This document shows positions 1-8,811 of a stretch of 11,117 nucleotides of DNA, one piece after another. This DNA comes from Rubrivivax sp. (GTDB taxonomy: Bacteria; Pseudomonadota; Gammaproteobacteria; Burkholderiales; Burkholderiaceae), in the NCBI GenBank assembly GCA_004211235.1, contig SEEY01000072.1, forward strand, positions 1 to 11,117, written 5' to 3'. Within the stretch, counting starts at the first letter, position 1. Each line of letters begins with the position of its first letter. The position numbers were made by a program, and so were the translations under genes. Below the pieces are notes generated by a model. It saw nothing but the letters and a program-made list of their open reading frames with translations, did not search any database and was not told the origin of the DNA.

Positions 1-45
1 CTGAAGGACAGCGGCCTCTGGTACGGCCAGTTCCTGAACGAATAA
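1..45 (+). CDS. C-terminal tail of a probable GH1 beta-glucosidase (partial)
   Basis: Only the last 14 codons and a TAA stop are inside the window, reading LKDSGLWYGQFLNE. The pattern K-(D/N)-S-(A/G)-x-W-Y close to the C-terminus is typical of bacterial GH1 beta-glucosidases; the Agrobacterium enzyme has a KNSGKWY-like end. If this is right, the protein is a cytoplasmic beta-glucosidase that cleaves imported beta-glucosides. That fits the sugar importer and GH30 hydrolase directly downstream on the same strand. Fourteen residues are too few to be sure, so the family call rests on resemblance plus context. Confidence 0.5.
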   Translation: MKDSGLWYGQFLNE

Positions 46-50
46 TTAAC

Positions 51-88
51 GCGCCGCACCCGGCCCCAAGGGGTGGTGCGCAAGTTTC
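51..88 (+). terminator. Imperfect hairpin, possible terminator or attenuator after the GH1-like gene
   Basis: Five bases after the TAA stop, GCGCCGCACC (51-60) pairs with GGTGGTGCGC (72-81) through four outer and four inner base pairs with two internal mismatches. The loop is about 11 bases, and its ends can add one C-G pair. Only a short TTT (85-87) follows, so this is a weak intrinsic terminator at best. It could instead partly uncouple the upstream gene from the transporter genes. Judged by eye, no folding energy computed. Confidence 0.35.
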
Positions 89-105
89 TAAACGAAAGAT
101 TACAG
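82..105. promoter_or_regulatory. AT-rich island with TTTC/GAAA inverted repeat; possible operator
   Basis: This short stretch is clearly more AT-rich than the surrounding DNA and lies between the hairpin and the start of the binding-protein gene. It contains TTTC (85-88) and GAAA (94-97) as an inverted repeat separated by five bases, which could be a regulator half-site pair. I could not find a convincing -35/-10 pair, and no regulator gene is present in the window. This is a low-confidence position for control of the transporter genes. Confidence 0.2.
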
Positions 106-169
106 GGTCATCCCCCAGGCGGGTTTTGCGGCGGCGGTGGACACTGCGGCAGACCGACCTCAAAGATCC

Positions 170-175
170 GGAGAC
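170..175 (+). promoter_or_regulatory. Shine-Dalgarno site that sets the binding-protein start at 179
   Basis: GGAGAC ends three bases before the ATG at 179. A longer reading from GTG at 137 exists, but it has no comparable ribosome binding site. It would also put 14 polar residues in front of a clean signal peptide. The site therefore supports ATG 179. Confidence 0.7.
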
Positions 176-178
176 AAG

Positions 179-1417
179 ATGAAGTTCCCCTGCCACGCCC
201 TGGCTGCTGCCGCCATCCTCGCCGCCGCCACGCTGCCGGCCGCGGCCCAGGCGCCGCTGAAGGCCGAAGTCATCCACTGGTGGACCTCGGGCGGCGAGGC
301 TGCCGCCGTCAAGACGCTGGCCGAGGCCTACAAGGCCCAGGGCGGGCTGTGGGTGGACACGGCCGTCGCCCTGGGCGAGCAGGCGCGCTCGGTCGCCATC
401 AACCGCATCGCCGGCGGCAACCCGCCGACGGCCGCGCAGTTCAACACCACGCAGCAGTTCCGCGACATCGTCGACCAGGGCTACCTGAACAACATCGACG
501 CCGTCGCCCAGCGCGACGGTTGGGACAAGTTCCTGCCGCAGCTGGTGCTGGACGTCATCCGCGTCAAGGGCCATTACTACGCCGCGCCGGTCAGCATCCA
601 CAACATGACCTGGTTCTGGTTCTCCAAGGCCGCCTTCAAGAAGGCCGGCATTGCCGAGGAGCCCAAGACCTTCGACGAACTCTTCATGGTGCTGGACAAG
701 CTCAAGGCCGCCGGCCTCGTGCCGCTGGCGCATGGCGGCCAGCCCTGGCAGGACGGCATCGTCTTCACCGCCACGCTGGCCCATTACGGCGGCCGCGATC
801 TCTACCTGAAGGTCTTCAAGGATCGTGACCCCAAGGCCATCATGGGCGAGGACTTCAAGAAGGTGCTGCTCGCCTACAAGCGCCTGCAGGGCTATGTCGA
901 CAAGGGCTCGCCGGGCCGCAACTGGAACGATGCCACCGCCATGCTCATCAGCGGCCGCGGCGGCGTGCAGATCATGGGCGACTGGGCCAAGGGCGAATTC
1001 GCGCAGGCGAAGCAGGAAGCCGGCAAGGACTACGGCTGCGCCCCCGGCTTCGGCCCCAAGGCGCCCTACATCGTGCAAGGCGACGTGATGGTCTTCCCCA
1101 AGACCGACAAGCCCGACCAGATCAAGGCGCAGCAGCTGCTGGCCAGCGTCATCACGCAGCCGGCCACGCAGGTCGCCTTCAGCATGAAGAAGGGTTCCAT
1201 CCCCATCCGCACCGACGTCGACGTCAGCAAGATGGACATGTGCGCGCAGATGGGCGTGGCCGCCATGAAGGACAAGACCCGCCAGGTCGGCAACGGCGAG
1301 ATCTACCTCACGCCCGACCAGAACGGCGCGCTGCAGGACGTCATCACCGCCTTCTGGAACCGCAACATCCCCGTTGAGAAGACGCAGAAGGACATTGTCT
1401 CTGCCCTAAGGAATTGA
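179..1417 (+). CDS. Sugar ABC transporter periplasmic substrate-binding protein (glucose/Gts-like)
   Basis: A 412-residue extracellular solute-binding protein of family 1 that should capture a sugar in the periplasm and deliver it to the two permeases encoded next. Residues 1-25 form a signal peptide (Ala-rich core, AQA before probable cleavage at 25/26), with no lipobox Cys. The mature N-terminus has EVIHWWTSGGE followed by an NPPTAAQFN segment around residue 82. The same arrangement occurs in Pseudomonas GtsA and related glucose-binding proteins; that similarity is from memory, so glucose or a glucosyl sugar is an inference. It is first of four transporter genes, and the next gene starts four bases after its stop, with AAGGA (1408-1412) inside this gene's end as the ribosome site. 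ATG 179 was chosen over GTG 137 because of the ribosome site and the signal peptide. Length is normal for the family. Confidence 0.9.
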   Translation: MKFPCHALAAAAILAAATLPAAAQAPLKAEVIHWWTSGGEAAAVKTLAEAYKAQGGLWVDTAVALGEQARSVAINRIAGGNPPTAAQFNTTQQFRDIVDQGYLNNIDAVAQRDGWDKFLPQLVLDVIRVKGHYYAAPVSIHNMTWFWFSKAAFKKAGIAEEPKTFDELFMVLDKLKAAGLVPLAHGGQPWQDGIVFTATLAHYGGRDLYLKVFKDRDPKAIMGEDFKKVLLAYKRLQGYVDKGSPGRNWNDATAMLISGRGGVQIMGDWAKGEFAQAKQEAGKDYGCAPGFGPKAPYIVQGDVMVFPKTDKPDQIKAQQLLASVITQPATQVAFSMKKGSIPIRTDVDVSKMDMCAQMGVAAMKDKTRQVGNGEIYLTPDQNGALQDVITAFWNRNIPVEKTQKDIVSALRN

Positions 1418-1421
1418 CGGC

Positions 1422-2297
1422 ATGAAACGCCGTTCCCTCGCGGCCTGGGGCGCGCTGCTGCCTCTCGCATTGATCGTCTGCGTCGGCTACGTCGGCACCG
1501 TGCTGTGGACGGTCAGGACGTCGATGTCCAGCTCGCGCACCTTCCCGCGCGACGACTTCGTCGGGCTGCAGCAGTTCGAGCGCCTGATGGAGAGCGACCG
1601 CTGGCAGTTGGCCATCCACAACCTCGCCATCTATGGCGTGCTCTACGTCGTCGCCGCCATGCTGCTGGGCTTCCTGCTGGCCGTCTTCATCGACCAGAAG
1701 GTGCGCGGCGAGGGCGTGCTGCGCACGGCCTTCCTGTATCCCTACGCGATGTCCTTCGTCGCCACCGGCCTGGTCTGGCAGTGGGTGCTCAACCCCGAGA
1801 GCGGCCTGCAGAACGCGATGCAGCAGATGGGCTGGAAGAGCTTCCAGTTCGACTGGATCGTCGACCAGGACATGGTCATCTACACCGTCGTCATCGCCGG
1901 GACGTGGCAAGGGGCAGGGCTCGTCATGGCGCTGATGCTCGCCGGCCTGCGCGGCATCGACGAGGAGATCTGGAAGGCCGCTAGGCTGGACGGCATCCCC
2001 GCCTGGCGCGTGTATCTCTCCATCGTGCTGCCGATGATGGCGCCGACGCTGGCGACCGTCTTCACGCTGCTGGCCGTGGGCGTCGTCAAGGTCTTCGACA
2101 CCGTCGTCGCGATGACCCAGGGCGGCCCCGGCATCGCCAGCGACGTGCCGGCTAAATTCATCATGGACCACCTGTTCAGCCGCGCCAACCTGGGCCTGGC
2201 CTCGGCCGGCGCGGTGATGCTGCTGCTGACGGTGCTCGCCCTGATTGCACCGCTCGCCTATGCGCGCAGTCGGCAGAAGGCGCAGGGGGGGCACTGA
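1422..2297 (+). CDS. Carbohydrate ABC transporter permease, MalF/GtsB type
   Basis: A 291-residue inner-membrane subunit of the CUT1-type importer. About six hydrophobic segments are visible, near residues 11-31, 67-90, 103-122, 151-176, 203-227 and 258-280. The cytoplasmic EAA loop, which docks onto the ATPase, is clear at about 181-204 (KAARLDG, then IVLP). It lacks the long extra N-terminal region of E. coli MalF, as is usual for the shorter Ugp/Gts-type subunits. Its stop codon overlaps the start codon of the second permease by one base (TGATG), so the pair is very likely translationally coupled. A G-rich stretch just before 2291 can act as the ribosome site for the next gene. Assignment to the first permease of the pair rests on gene order and sequence type; the exact sugar is not visible. 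Confidence 0.92.
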   Translation: MKRRSLAAWGALLPLALIVCVGYVGTVLWTVRTSMSSSRTFPRDDFVGLQQFERLMESDRWQLAIHNLAIYGVLYVVAAMLLGFLLAVFIDQKVRGEGVLRTAFLYPYAMSFVATGLVWQWVLNPESGLQNAMQQMGWKSFQFDWIVDQDMVIYTVVIAGTWQGAGLVMALMLAGLRGIDEEIWKAARLDGIPAWRVYLSIVLPMMAPTLATVFTLLAVGVVKVFDTVVAMTQGGPGIASDVPAKFIMDHLFSRANLGLASAGAVMLLLTVLALIAPLAYARSRQKAQGGH

Positions 2298-3156
2298 TGA
2301 GCGCACGCAAAAAGACGGCGATCTGGGCGCGTCTCGGCATCTACGGCTTCCTGCTGTTCGCCGCGGCCTTCTTCCTGCTGCCGCTGTACGTGATGCTGAC
2401 GACGTCGTTCAAGAGCATGGACGAGATCCGCCTCGGCCAGATCTTCGCGCTGCCGTCGGCGCCGTCGCTGGACGCCTGGCGCGCCGCCTGGAGCGAGGCC
2501 TGCACCGGCGTCAGCTGCGAGGGCGTGCGTGGCGGCTTCTGGAACTCGGTGGCCATCGCGGTGCCGTCGGTCGTGCTGCCCATCCTGCTGGGCGCCGTGA
2601 ATGGCTATGCGCTGTCCTGGTGGAAGCCGCGGGGCGGCGAGTGGCTGTTCGGCATCCTGATGCTGGGCGCCTTCATCCCGCTGCAGGTGATGATCTATCC
2701 GCTCGTCAAGCTGGAGGCCGCGGCCGGCATCTACAGCAGCCTGCCCGGCATCGTCGTCGTGCACCTGGTGTTCGCGATGCCCATCATGACGCTGCTGTTC
2801 CGCAACTATTACGCCGGCCTGCCGAGCGAGCTGTTCAAGGCGGCGCGCGTGGACGGCGGCGGCTTCTGGCGCATCTTCGTGCAGCTGGTGCTGCCGATGT
2901 CCACGCCGATGCTGATCGTCGCGGCCATCATGCAGATCACCGGCGTGTGGAACGACTACATCCTCGGCCTGACCTTCGCCGGCCGCGAGCACCAGCCAAT
3001 GACAGTGCAGCTCAACAACGTCATCAACACGACGACCGGCGAGCGCCTCTACAACCTCAACATGGCCGCGACCATCCTGACCTCGGCCGTGCCTCTTCTC
3101 GTCTACCTGATTTCAGGTCGTTGGTTCGTTCGCGGCATTGCCGCCGGGGCAGTGAA

Positions 3157-3160
<4 letters not shown>
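2297..3160 (+). CDS. Carbohydrate ABC transporter permease, MalG/GtsC type
   Basis: A 287-residue second membrane subunit that pairs with the preceding permease to form the sugar channel. Hydrophobic segments lie near residues 13-33, 84-106, 116-136, 150-168, 200-217 and 255-273. The EAA loop is at about 178-200 (KAARVDGGGFW, then LVLP). Between the first and second segments it has a WSEACTGVSC stretch with Cys69 and Cys74, followed by FWNS. As far as I recall, a short Cys-containing insert here is characteristic of GtsC-like glucose permeases rather than of MalG or UgpE, and this is the best sequence hint to the substrate class. The final bases ATGA overlap the ATPase start by four bases. 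Confidence 0.92.
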
Positions 3161-4212
<1,052 letters not shown>

Positions 4213-4215
4213 GCC

Positions 4216-5598
4216 ATGAAGCAACTCCTTTGGGCGGTGACGGCCGCATGCGCCTTCGGTGCTAACGCCGCACCTGTACGGGCTTTCCTGACCACGGCCG
4301 ATCAGCAGCAGCTGCTGGCGCCGAGCACGGTCAGCACACCTGCCAAGGCCGACGCCGTCATCCGCATCGACCCGACGCGCCAGCACCAGCGCATCGCCGG
4401 CTTCGGCGCCGCCCTCACCGAGGGCTCGGCCTGGCTGCTGCGCCACGGCATGAGCGAACCGCAGCGCGACGCGCTGATGCGCGAGCTGTTCACGCGCGAG
4501 AACGGTGGCGTCGGCTTCGAGCTGACGCGGCTGACCATCGGCGCATCCGACTTCTCGCGGCGCCACTACAGCCTGGACGACATGCCGCCGGGCCAGACCG
4601 ACTCGCAGCTGGCGAACTTCTCGCTGGCGCGTGAGCGCGAGGACGTCATCCCCGCGGTGAAGCAGGCGCTGGCGCTGAACCCGAAGCTGCAGGTCATGGC
4701 CTCGCCGTGGAGCGCGCCGGGCTGGATGAAGACCACGGACAGCCTCGTGCAGGGCCAGCTCAAGCCCGAGCACTACGGCGCCTTCGCGAACTACCTGGTG
4801 CGCTACGTCGACGGGATGAAGGCCGAGGGCGTGCCCATCTTTGCGCTGACGTTGCAGAACGAGCCGCACTTCGAGCCGCCGGACTACCCCGGCATGCGCA
4901 TGACGCCGCGCACCCGCGCCGAGGTCGTGGGCCAGCACCTCGGCCCGCTGCTGCAGCGCCGGGGCATGAAGACGCAGATCCTGGAGTGGGACCACAACTG
5001 GGACGAGCCCTGGAGCCCGCTGTCCATGCTGTCCGATGCAACGGCGCGCAAGTTCGTCTCCGGCGTGGCCTGGCATTGCTATGCCGGCGATGTGTCCGCG
5101 CAGTCGCAGGTGGCGCAGCATTTTCCCGAGCTGGACGTCTGGTTCACCGAATGTTCCGGGGGCGAATGGAAGCCGCAGTGGGCCGAGACGCTGCCGTGGC
5201 TGATGCGCAACCTCATCATCGGCAGCACCCGCCACGGCGCGCGCGGCGTGCTGATGTGGAACCTGGCGCTGGACCCGCAGCACGGCCCGCACCTGGGCGG
5301 CTGCAAGGACTGCCGCGGCGTCGTCACCATCGACCCGAAGACCGGCCAGGTCACGCGCAACATCGAGTACTACGCCTTCGGCCATGCCAGCCGCTTCGTG
5401 CATCAGGGCGCGCGGCGCGTCGATTCGACCGGGGAAGCGCAAGGGCTGGACCACGTCGCCTTCACCAACCCCGACGGCGGCACCGTGCTCATCGTCAGCA
5501 ACTCGGCGGCGCAGCCGCGCCGCTTCACGGTGCAGGCGCCGGGCCGGCGCTTCGGCTACGAGCTGCCGGCCAGCGGCGTCGCCACGTTCGTGTGGTGA
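4216..5598 (+). CDS. Secreted GH30 family glycosidase (glucosylceramidase-like)
   Basis: A 460-residue glycoside hydrolase of family 30, clan A. Residues 1-19 look like a signal peptide (AxA-type end at ANAA), so it should act in the periplasm or outside the cell. Family landmarks run in order: RIAGFGAALTEGSAWLL (59-75), MASPWSAPGWMK (161-172), the acid/base Glu216 in LTLQNEP, the nucleophile Glu312 in WFTECSGG, and MWNLALDP (347-354) before a C-terminal beta domain. Both catalytic Glu are present, so it should be an active retaining enzyme. A Cys363/Cys366 pair sits in GGCKDC. Bacterial GH30 members of this type are annotated as glucosylceramidases or endo-beta-1,6-glucanases, and the sequence alone does not decide between them. 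It follows the ATPase gene by three bases with no strong ribosome site of its own, which suggests translational coupling. The importer context favours a substrate that yields glucose or a gluco-oligosaccharide. Confidence 0.92.
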   Translation: MKQLLWAVTAACAFGANAAPVRAFLTTADQQQLLAPSTVSTPAKADAVIRIDPTRQHQRIAGFGAALTEGSAWLLRHGMSEPQRDALMRELFTRENGGVGFELTRLTIGASDFSRRHYSLDDMPPGQTDSQLANFSLAREREDVIPAVKQALALNPKLQVMASPWSAPGWMKTTDSLVQGQLKPEHYGAFANYLVRYVDGMKAEGVPIFALTLQNEPHFEPPDYPGMRMTPRTRAEVVGQHLGPLLQRRGMKTQILEWDHNWDEPWSPLSMLSDATARKFVSGVAWHCYAGDVSAQSQVAQHFPELDVWFTECSGGEWKPQWAETLPWLMRNLIIGSTRHGARGVLMWNLALDPQHGPHLGGCKDCRGVVTIDPKTGQVTRNIEYYAFGHASRFVHQGARRVDSTGEAQGLDHVAFTNPDGGTVLIVSNSAAQPRRFTVQAPGRRFGYELPASGVATFVW

Positions 5599-5689
5599 CG
5601 CTCCCCGCCGTGACATCCGGCCGGCATTCAGACAACGTGGCGTAAGCCGGCAGAGGCCCGCAGCAGGGCGTCCTCGCTAGGATCGGTCG

Positions 5690-7957
5690 ATGACCGGGTC
5701 ACTGCTGATCAGCACGAGCTTGATCGCCCTGCTCGGCGTGGCGCTGCTGGCGCTGGCGCGGCTCGAACCGGGGCATCCGCACATCAGCGACTGGGGCTGG
5801 AGCCACTTGCTGCTGGCCGTCGGCCTGACGCTCGGCGTGGCGCTGGTGCCGGCGGATGTCGACTCCGCCGCCTACAAGGTGCAGGCCACCGTCGCGACGA
5901 CCTGCCTCATTGCCTCGCTCGCCCTGCAACTCGCCGGCGCCGCGCGCTACCGCGGGCGGCCGTGGTCCTGGCGGCGCCATGCGCCACGCTTCGTCGCGCT
6001 GCTCGTCGTGATCCTGGCGCTGGCCCTCGTGCAGCAGCGCTACGCCGTCGTCGCCGCGGCCGTCATCCTGGCCGGGGGAGCCTGGCTGGCTGCGGTCTGG
6101 CTGTGGCGCGGCGGCGTGGCGGGCGAGCGCCTCGTGGCCGGCTGCTTCGTCGTGTCCGGCGTCGTGCACCTGAGCGGCCCGGTGCTCGACCCGCTGGCCC
6201 GCTCCAACATCACCCACATCCTCGGCACCTTCGTGCAGGCCGCGCTGGCCATGGCGCTGATCCTGCTGTCCGTGCGTCGCGCCCATGACGAGACCAAGCG
6301 TGCCAACGCCCAGCTGCGCCTGCTCTACGAGCAGTCCATGCAGGGCATGGTGATCGTCGTCGACGGCCGCGCGGTCTATGTCAACCCGGCGGCACTGCAG
6401 ATGTTCGGCATGCCTTGGTTGGACGGCGCGCGCTCCATCGAGTCCGCCATCGCCCCGGCCGATATCGAGGCGTCCCGGGCGCGCCATGCCCTGCTGATGG
6501 CACAGCGCGGCGGCCACGTGGCCTGGGAGGGTGAGCGCCTGCGCCGCGACGGCAGTTCCCTCTACGTGCGCGGCATCACCAGCTACATCGAGTGGCAGGG
6601 CAGTCCCGCGCTGCAGGTGCTGATGCTGGACGACACAGAGCGCCAGCGCGCCATCGAGGCGCTGCGCCGCCAGGCCCTGCACGATGAACTCACCGACCTG
6701 CCCAACCGCCATGCGGCGCTGGGCCGCCTGGCCGAGCTGACGGCCCCGGGCGCGCCCGGCTTCGCGCTGATGTCGGCCGACGTCGACCGCTTCCAGCTCG
6801 TCAACGAAAGCCTGGGCCACGAGACCGGCGATGCGCTGCTGCAAGCCATCGCCCGGCGGCTGCGAGACGCGCTGCCGCCCGATGCGCTGCTGGCCCGGTT
6901 GGGCGAAGACCAGTTCCTGCTGCTGCAGCCCGGTGTGGTGGACGACGGCGCCGCGCTGCTGGCCGGCCAGCACCTGCTGGCGCTGATGAACGCACCGTTC
7001 ACGGTCGGCCACCGCGCGCTCTACGTGCACCTGTCGGTCGGTGTCGCGCGCTACCCGGCCCACGGCCAGGCCGGCGCTGCGCTGCTGCGTGCGGCCGATA
7101 TCGCCATGCACCAGGCCAAGCAGCAGGCGGGGCCCGCGGTCGTTGCCTTCAGCGCCGGCATGGCGGCCGGCGCGGCCGATCTGCTGGAAATCGAGCAGGC
7201 CCTGGCCGCCGCCATCGAGCGCGAGGAGTTCCAGCTCGACTACCAGCCCAAGTTCAGCGCCGGCGGCCGGCAGCTCGCCGGCTTCGAGGCGCTGGTGCGC
7301 TGGCAGCGCCCGGGCCAAGGCCGCGTCAGCCCGGCGGACTTCATCCCCGCCGCCGAGCGCACCGGCCAGATCGTCGCTTTGGGCGCATTGATCCTGCACC
7401 AGGCCATCCGGCAGCTGCGCAGCTGGCAGCAGCAGGGGCTGGGCTTGCGGCCGGTGGCCGTCAACGTGTCGCCGCTGCAGTTCGAAGACCCGGGCTTTGC
7501 CGACTGGGTGCTGTCAATGGTGCGCGCCCACGGACTTCCGCCGTCCAGCCTGGAGGTCGAGATCACCGAGACCGCCGCGATGACCCATCTGGACGGCGTG
7601 CTGCCCCAGCTCGCGCGGCTGCGCGCGGCCGGCATGGGCGTGGCGTTCGACGACTTCGGCACCGGCCAGAGTTCGCTGACGCTGTTGCGACGCCTGCCCA
7701 TCACGACGCTCAAGCTGGACCGCAGCATGGTCGACCCGCTGCCCGAGCCCTCGGCCGCCGCCGTCGTGCGCGCCGCCTGCGTGGTGGCGGAGGCGCTGGG
7801 CCTGGCCATCGTGGCGGAGGGTGTCGAGACGGAGGTTCAGGCCGCCGAGGCCGAGCGCCTGGGCTGCACGCATCTGCAGGGCTGGCTGCTGTCCCGGCCT
7901 CTGCAGGCCGATGCGGCCGGCGCGCTGCTGGCCACGTCGCCCCTATCGCGCCATTAG
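5690..7957 (+). CDS. Membrane PAS-GGDEF-EAL protein, probable c-di-GMP phosphodiesterase
   Basis: A 755-residue signalling protein. About seven hydrophobic segments fill residues 5-195, forming a membrane sensor that I cannot assign to a named family. A PAS-like domain follows (about 210-318), then GGDEF (about 327-490) and EAL (about 498-745). The GGDEF signature reads GEDQF at 405-409 instead of GG(D/E)EF, and the inhibitory RxxD site is absent (Pro396 and Ala399 at those places). Diguanylate cyclase activity is therefore unlikely. The EAL domain looks intact: Glu533 in FEALVRW, Asn592 in NVSPLQF, Glu624/Glu627 in EITE, Asp654-Asp655 in DDFGTG, Lys675, Glu710 in AEGVE and Gln730. The expected role is hydrolysis of c-di-GMP at the membrane in response to an unknown cue. 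AGGA at 5679-5682 gives a ribosome site seven bases before ATG 5690. It is separated from the GH30 gene by 91 bases and is probably its own unit. Confidence 0.93.
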   Translation: MTGSLLISTSLIALLGVALLALARLEPGHPHISDWGWSHLLLAVGLTLGVALVPADVDSAAYKVQATVATTCLIASLALQLAGAARYRGRPWSWRRHAPRFVALLVVILALALVQQRYAVVAAAVILAGGAWLAAVWLWRGGVAGERLVAGCFVVSGVVHLSGPVLDPLARSNITHILGTFVQAALAMALILLSVRRAHDETKRANAQLRLLYEQSMQGMVIVVDGRAVYVNPAALQMFGMPWLDGARSIESAIAPADIEASRARHALLMAQRGGHVAWEGERLRRDGSSLYVRGITSYIEWQGSPALQVLMLDDTERQRAIEALRRQALHDELTDLPNRHAALGRLAELTAPGAPGFALMSADVDRFQLVNESLGHETGDALLQAIARRLRDALPPDALLARLGEDQFLLLQPGVVDDGAALLAGQHLLALMNAPFTVGHRALYVHLSVGVARYPAHGQAGAALLRAADIAMHQAKQQAGPAVVAFSAGMAAGAADLLEIEQALAAAIEREEFQLDYQPKFSAGGRQLAGFEALVRWQRPGQGRVSPADFIPAAERTGQIVALGALILHQAIRQLRSWQQQGLGLRPVAVNVSPLQFEDPGFADWVLSMVRAHGLPPSSLEVEITETAAMTHLDGVLPQLARLRAAGMGVAFDDFGTGQSSLTLLRRLPITTLKLDRSMVDPLPEPSAAAVVRAACVVAEALGLAIVAEGVETEVQAAEAERLGCTHLQGWLLSRPLQADAAGALLATSPLSRH

Positions 7958-8776
7958 TTCGCCCATGCGGATGGCGCCGCCCGGCTGCCACGCCGGGTTG
8001 AACTGCAGCTCGCTCTTCTCGAACAGCATGACGACGGTGGAGCCCAGCAGGAAGCGGCCCATCTCGTCGCCCTGCCTCAGGCTGACCTGGCCCGGTTCGT
8101 AATCCCATTCCCGCACCGGGCCGCGGCGGCCGATGGGGCCGTGCCAGACGGTCGTCATGCTGCCGACGATGGTGGCGCCGACGAGCACCAGCACCCAGCG
8201 CCCGAGGGTGTCGCTGTCGAACACGCAGACGACGCGCTCGTTGCGCGCGAACAGGCCCGGCACGCCGCGCGCCGTCGTTGGGTTCACCGAGAACAGCGCG
8301 CCTGGCACATGCACCATGCGCACGAGTCGGCCGTCGGCCGGCATGTGGATGCGGTGGTAGTCCCTGGGGCTGAGGTAGAGGTTGGCGAAGAGTCCGTCCT
8401 GGAAGCGCGCGGCCAGCTGCGCATCGCCGCCGACGAGGGCCGTCGTCGAGAACGCCTGGCCCTTGGCCTGGAAGACCTGGTCGCCCTGGATGCGGCCGAC
8501 CTGGCTGATGGCGCCGTCCACCGGGCTGATCAGCGGCGCCTCGGCCAGCGGCCGCGCGCCCGGCTTCAGCGCACGTGTGAAGAAGTCGTTGAAGGTGGCG
8601 TAGGCCGTGATGCTGGGTTCCGCCGCCTCGTCCATGTTGACGCCGTAGCGGGCCACGAAACGGCGGATGGTCGACGTGGTGACGCTGCCGCGCGGCTTGC
8701 TCGCGATGCGCCCGGCCAGGCGCGTCATGGCGCCCTTGGGCATCAGGTATTGGGGGAGGACTTTGAGGCGGGACAT
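7943..8776 (-). CDS. psd: Phosphatidylserine decarboxylase proenzyme
   Basis: A 277-residue inner-membrane-associated enzyme that converts phosphatidylserine to phosphatidylethanolamine and CO2. The self-cleavage motif LGST is at 244-247. Cleavage between Gly245 and Ser246 would give a large beta chain and a short alpha chain of about 32 residues carrying the pyruvoyl group made from the Ser. The residues of the autocatalytic triad known in the E. coli enzyme are visible: Asp87 in SPVDG, His144 in YHRIHMP and Ser246. Length is close to the usual bacterial proenzyme. The gene runs toward the c-di-GMP gene and their coding ends overlap by 15 bases. Upstream it faces the rhodanese gene in divergent orientation with 35 bases between. 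I see no strong ribosome site before the ATG. Confidence 0.96.
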   Translation of the reverse strand: MSRLKVLPQYLMPKGAMTRLAGRIASKPRGSVTTSTIRRFVARYGVNMDEAAEPSITAYATFNDFFTRALKPGARPLAEAPLISPVDGAISQVGRIQGDQVFQAKGQAFSTTALVGGDAQLAARFQDGLFANLYLSPRDYHRIHMPADGRLVRMVHVPGALFSVNPTTARGVPGLFARNERVVCVFDSDTLGRWVLVLVGATIVGSMTTVWHGPIGRRGPVREWDYEPGQVSLRQGDEMGRFLLGSTVVMLFEKSELQFNPAWQPGGAIRMGELMAR

Positions 8777-8811
8777 GGCGTGGCCAGTGTACGAGTCGAC
8801 AATTCGGCGCT

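Noticed and set aside
137..178. GTG start 14 codons upstream of the binding protein
   Set aside because: It has no ribosome site and would put polar residues before the signal peptide. ATG 179 has GGAGA just upstream.
73..828. + strand open frame overlapping the binding-protein gene in another frame
   Set aside because: It is an Arg/Gly/Pro-rich translation without motifs. The binding protein in the other frame has a signal peptide and family motifs.
2245..3156. Upstream in-frame extension of the ATPase gene
   Set aside because: The extension is out-of-frame translation of the second permease gene. ATPase homology starts at the ATG at 3157.
5620..5651. Two GCCGGC copies 20 bases apart after the GH30 gene, as a possible terminator
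   Set aside because: GCCGGC is self-complementary and common in GC-rich DNA. The loop is long and no T-run follows.
5699..7399. Long - strand open frame opposite the PAS-GGDEF-EAL gene
   Set aside because: The composition is Gln/Arg/His-rich with no motifs, while the + strand carries a complete multidomain protein.
8777..8811. Bidirectional promoter between psd and trhO
   Set aside because: The gap is only 35 bases. TACACT on the - strand resembles a -10 box but has no -35 match at the right distance, so I cannot support it.
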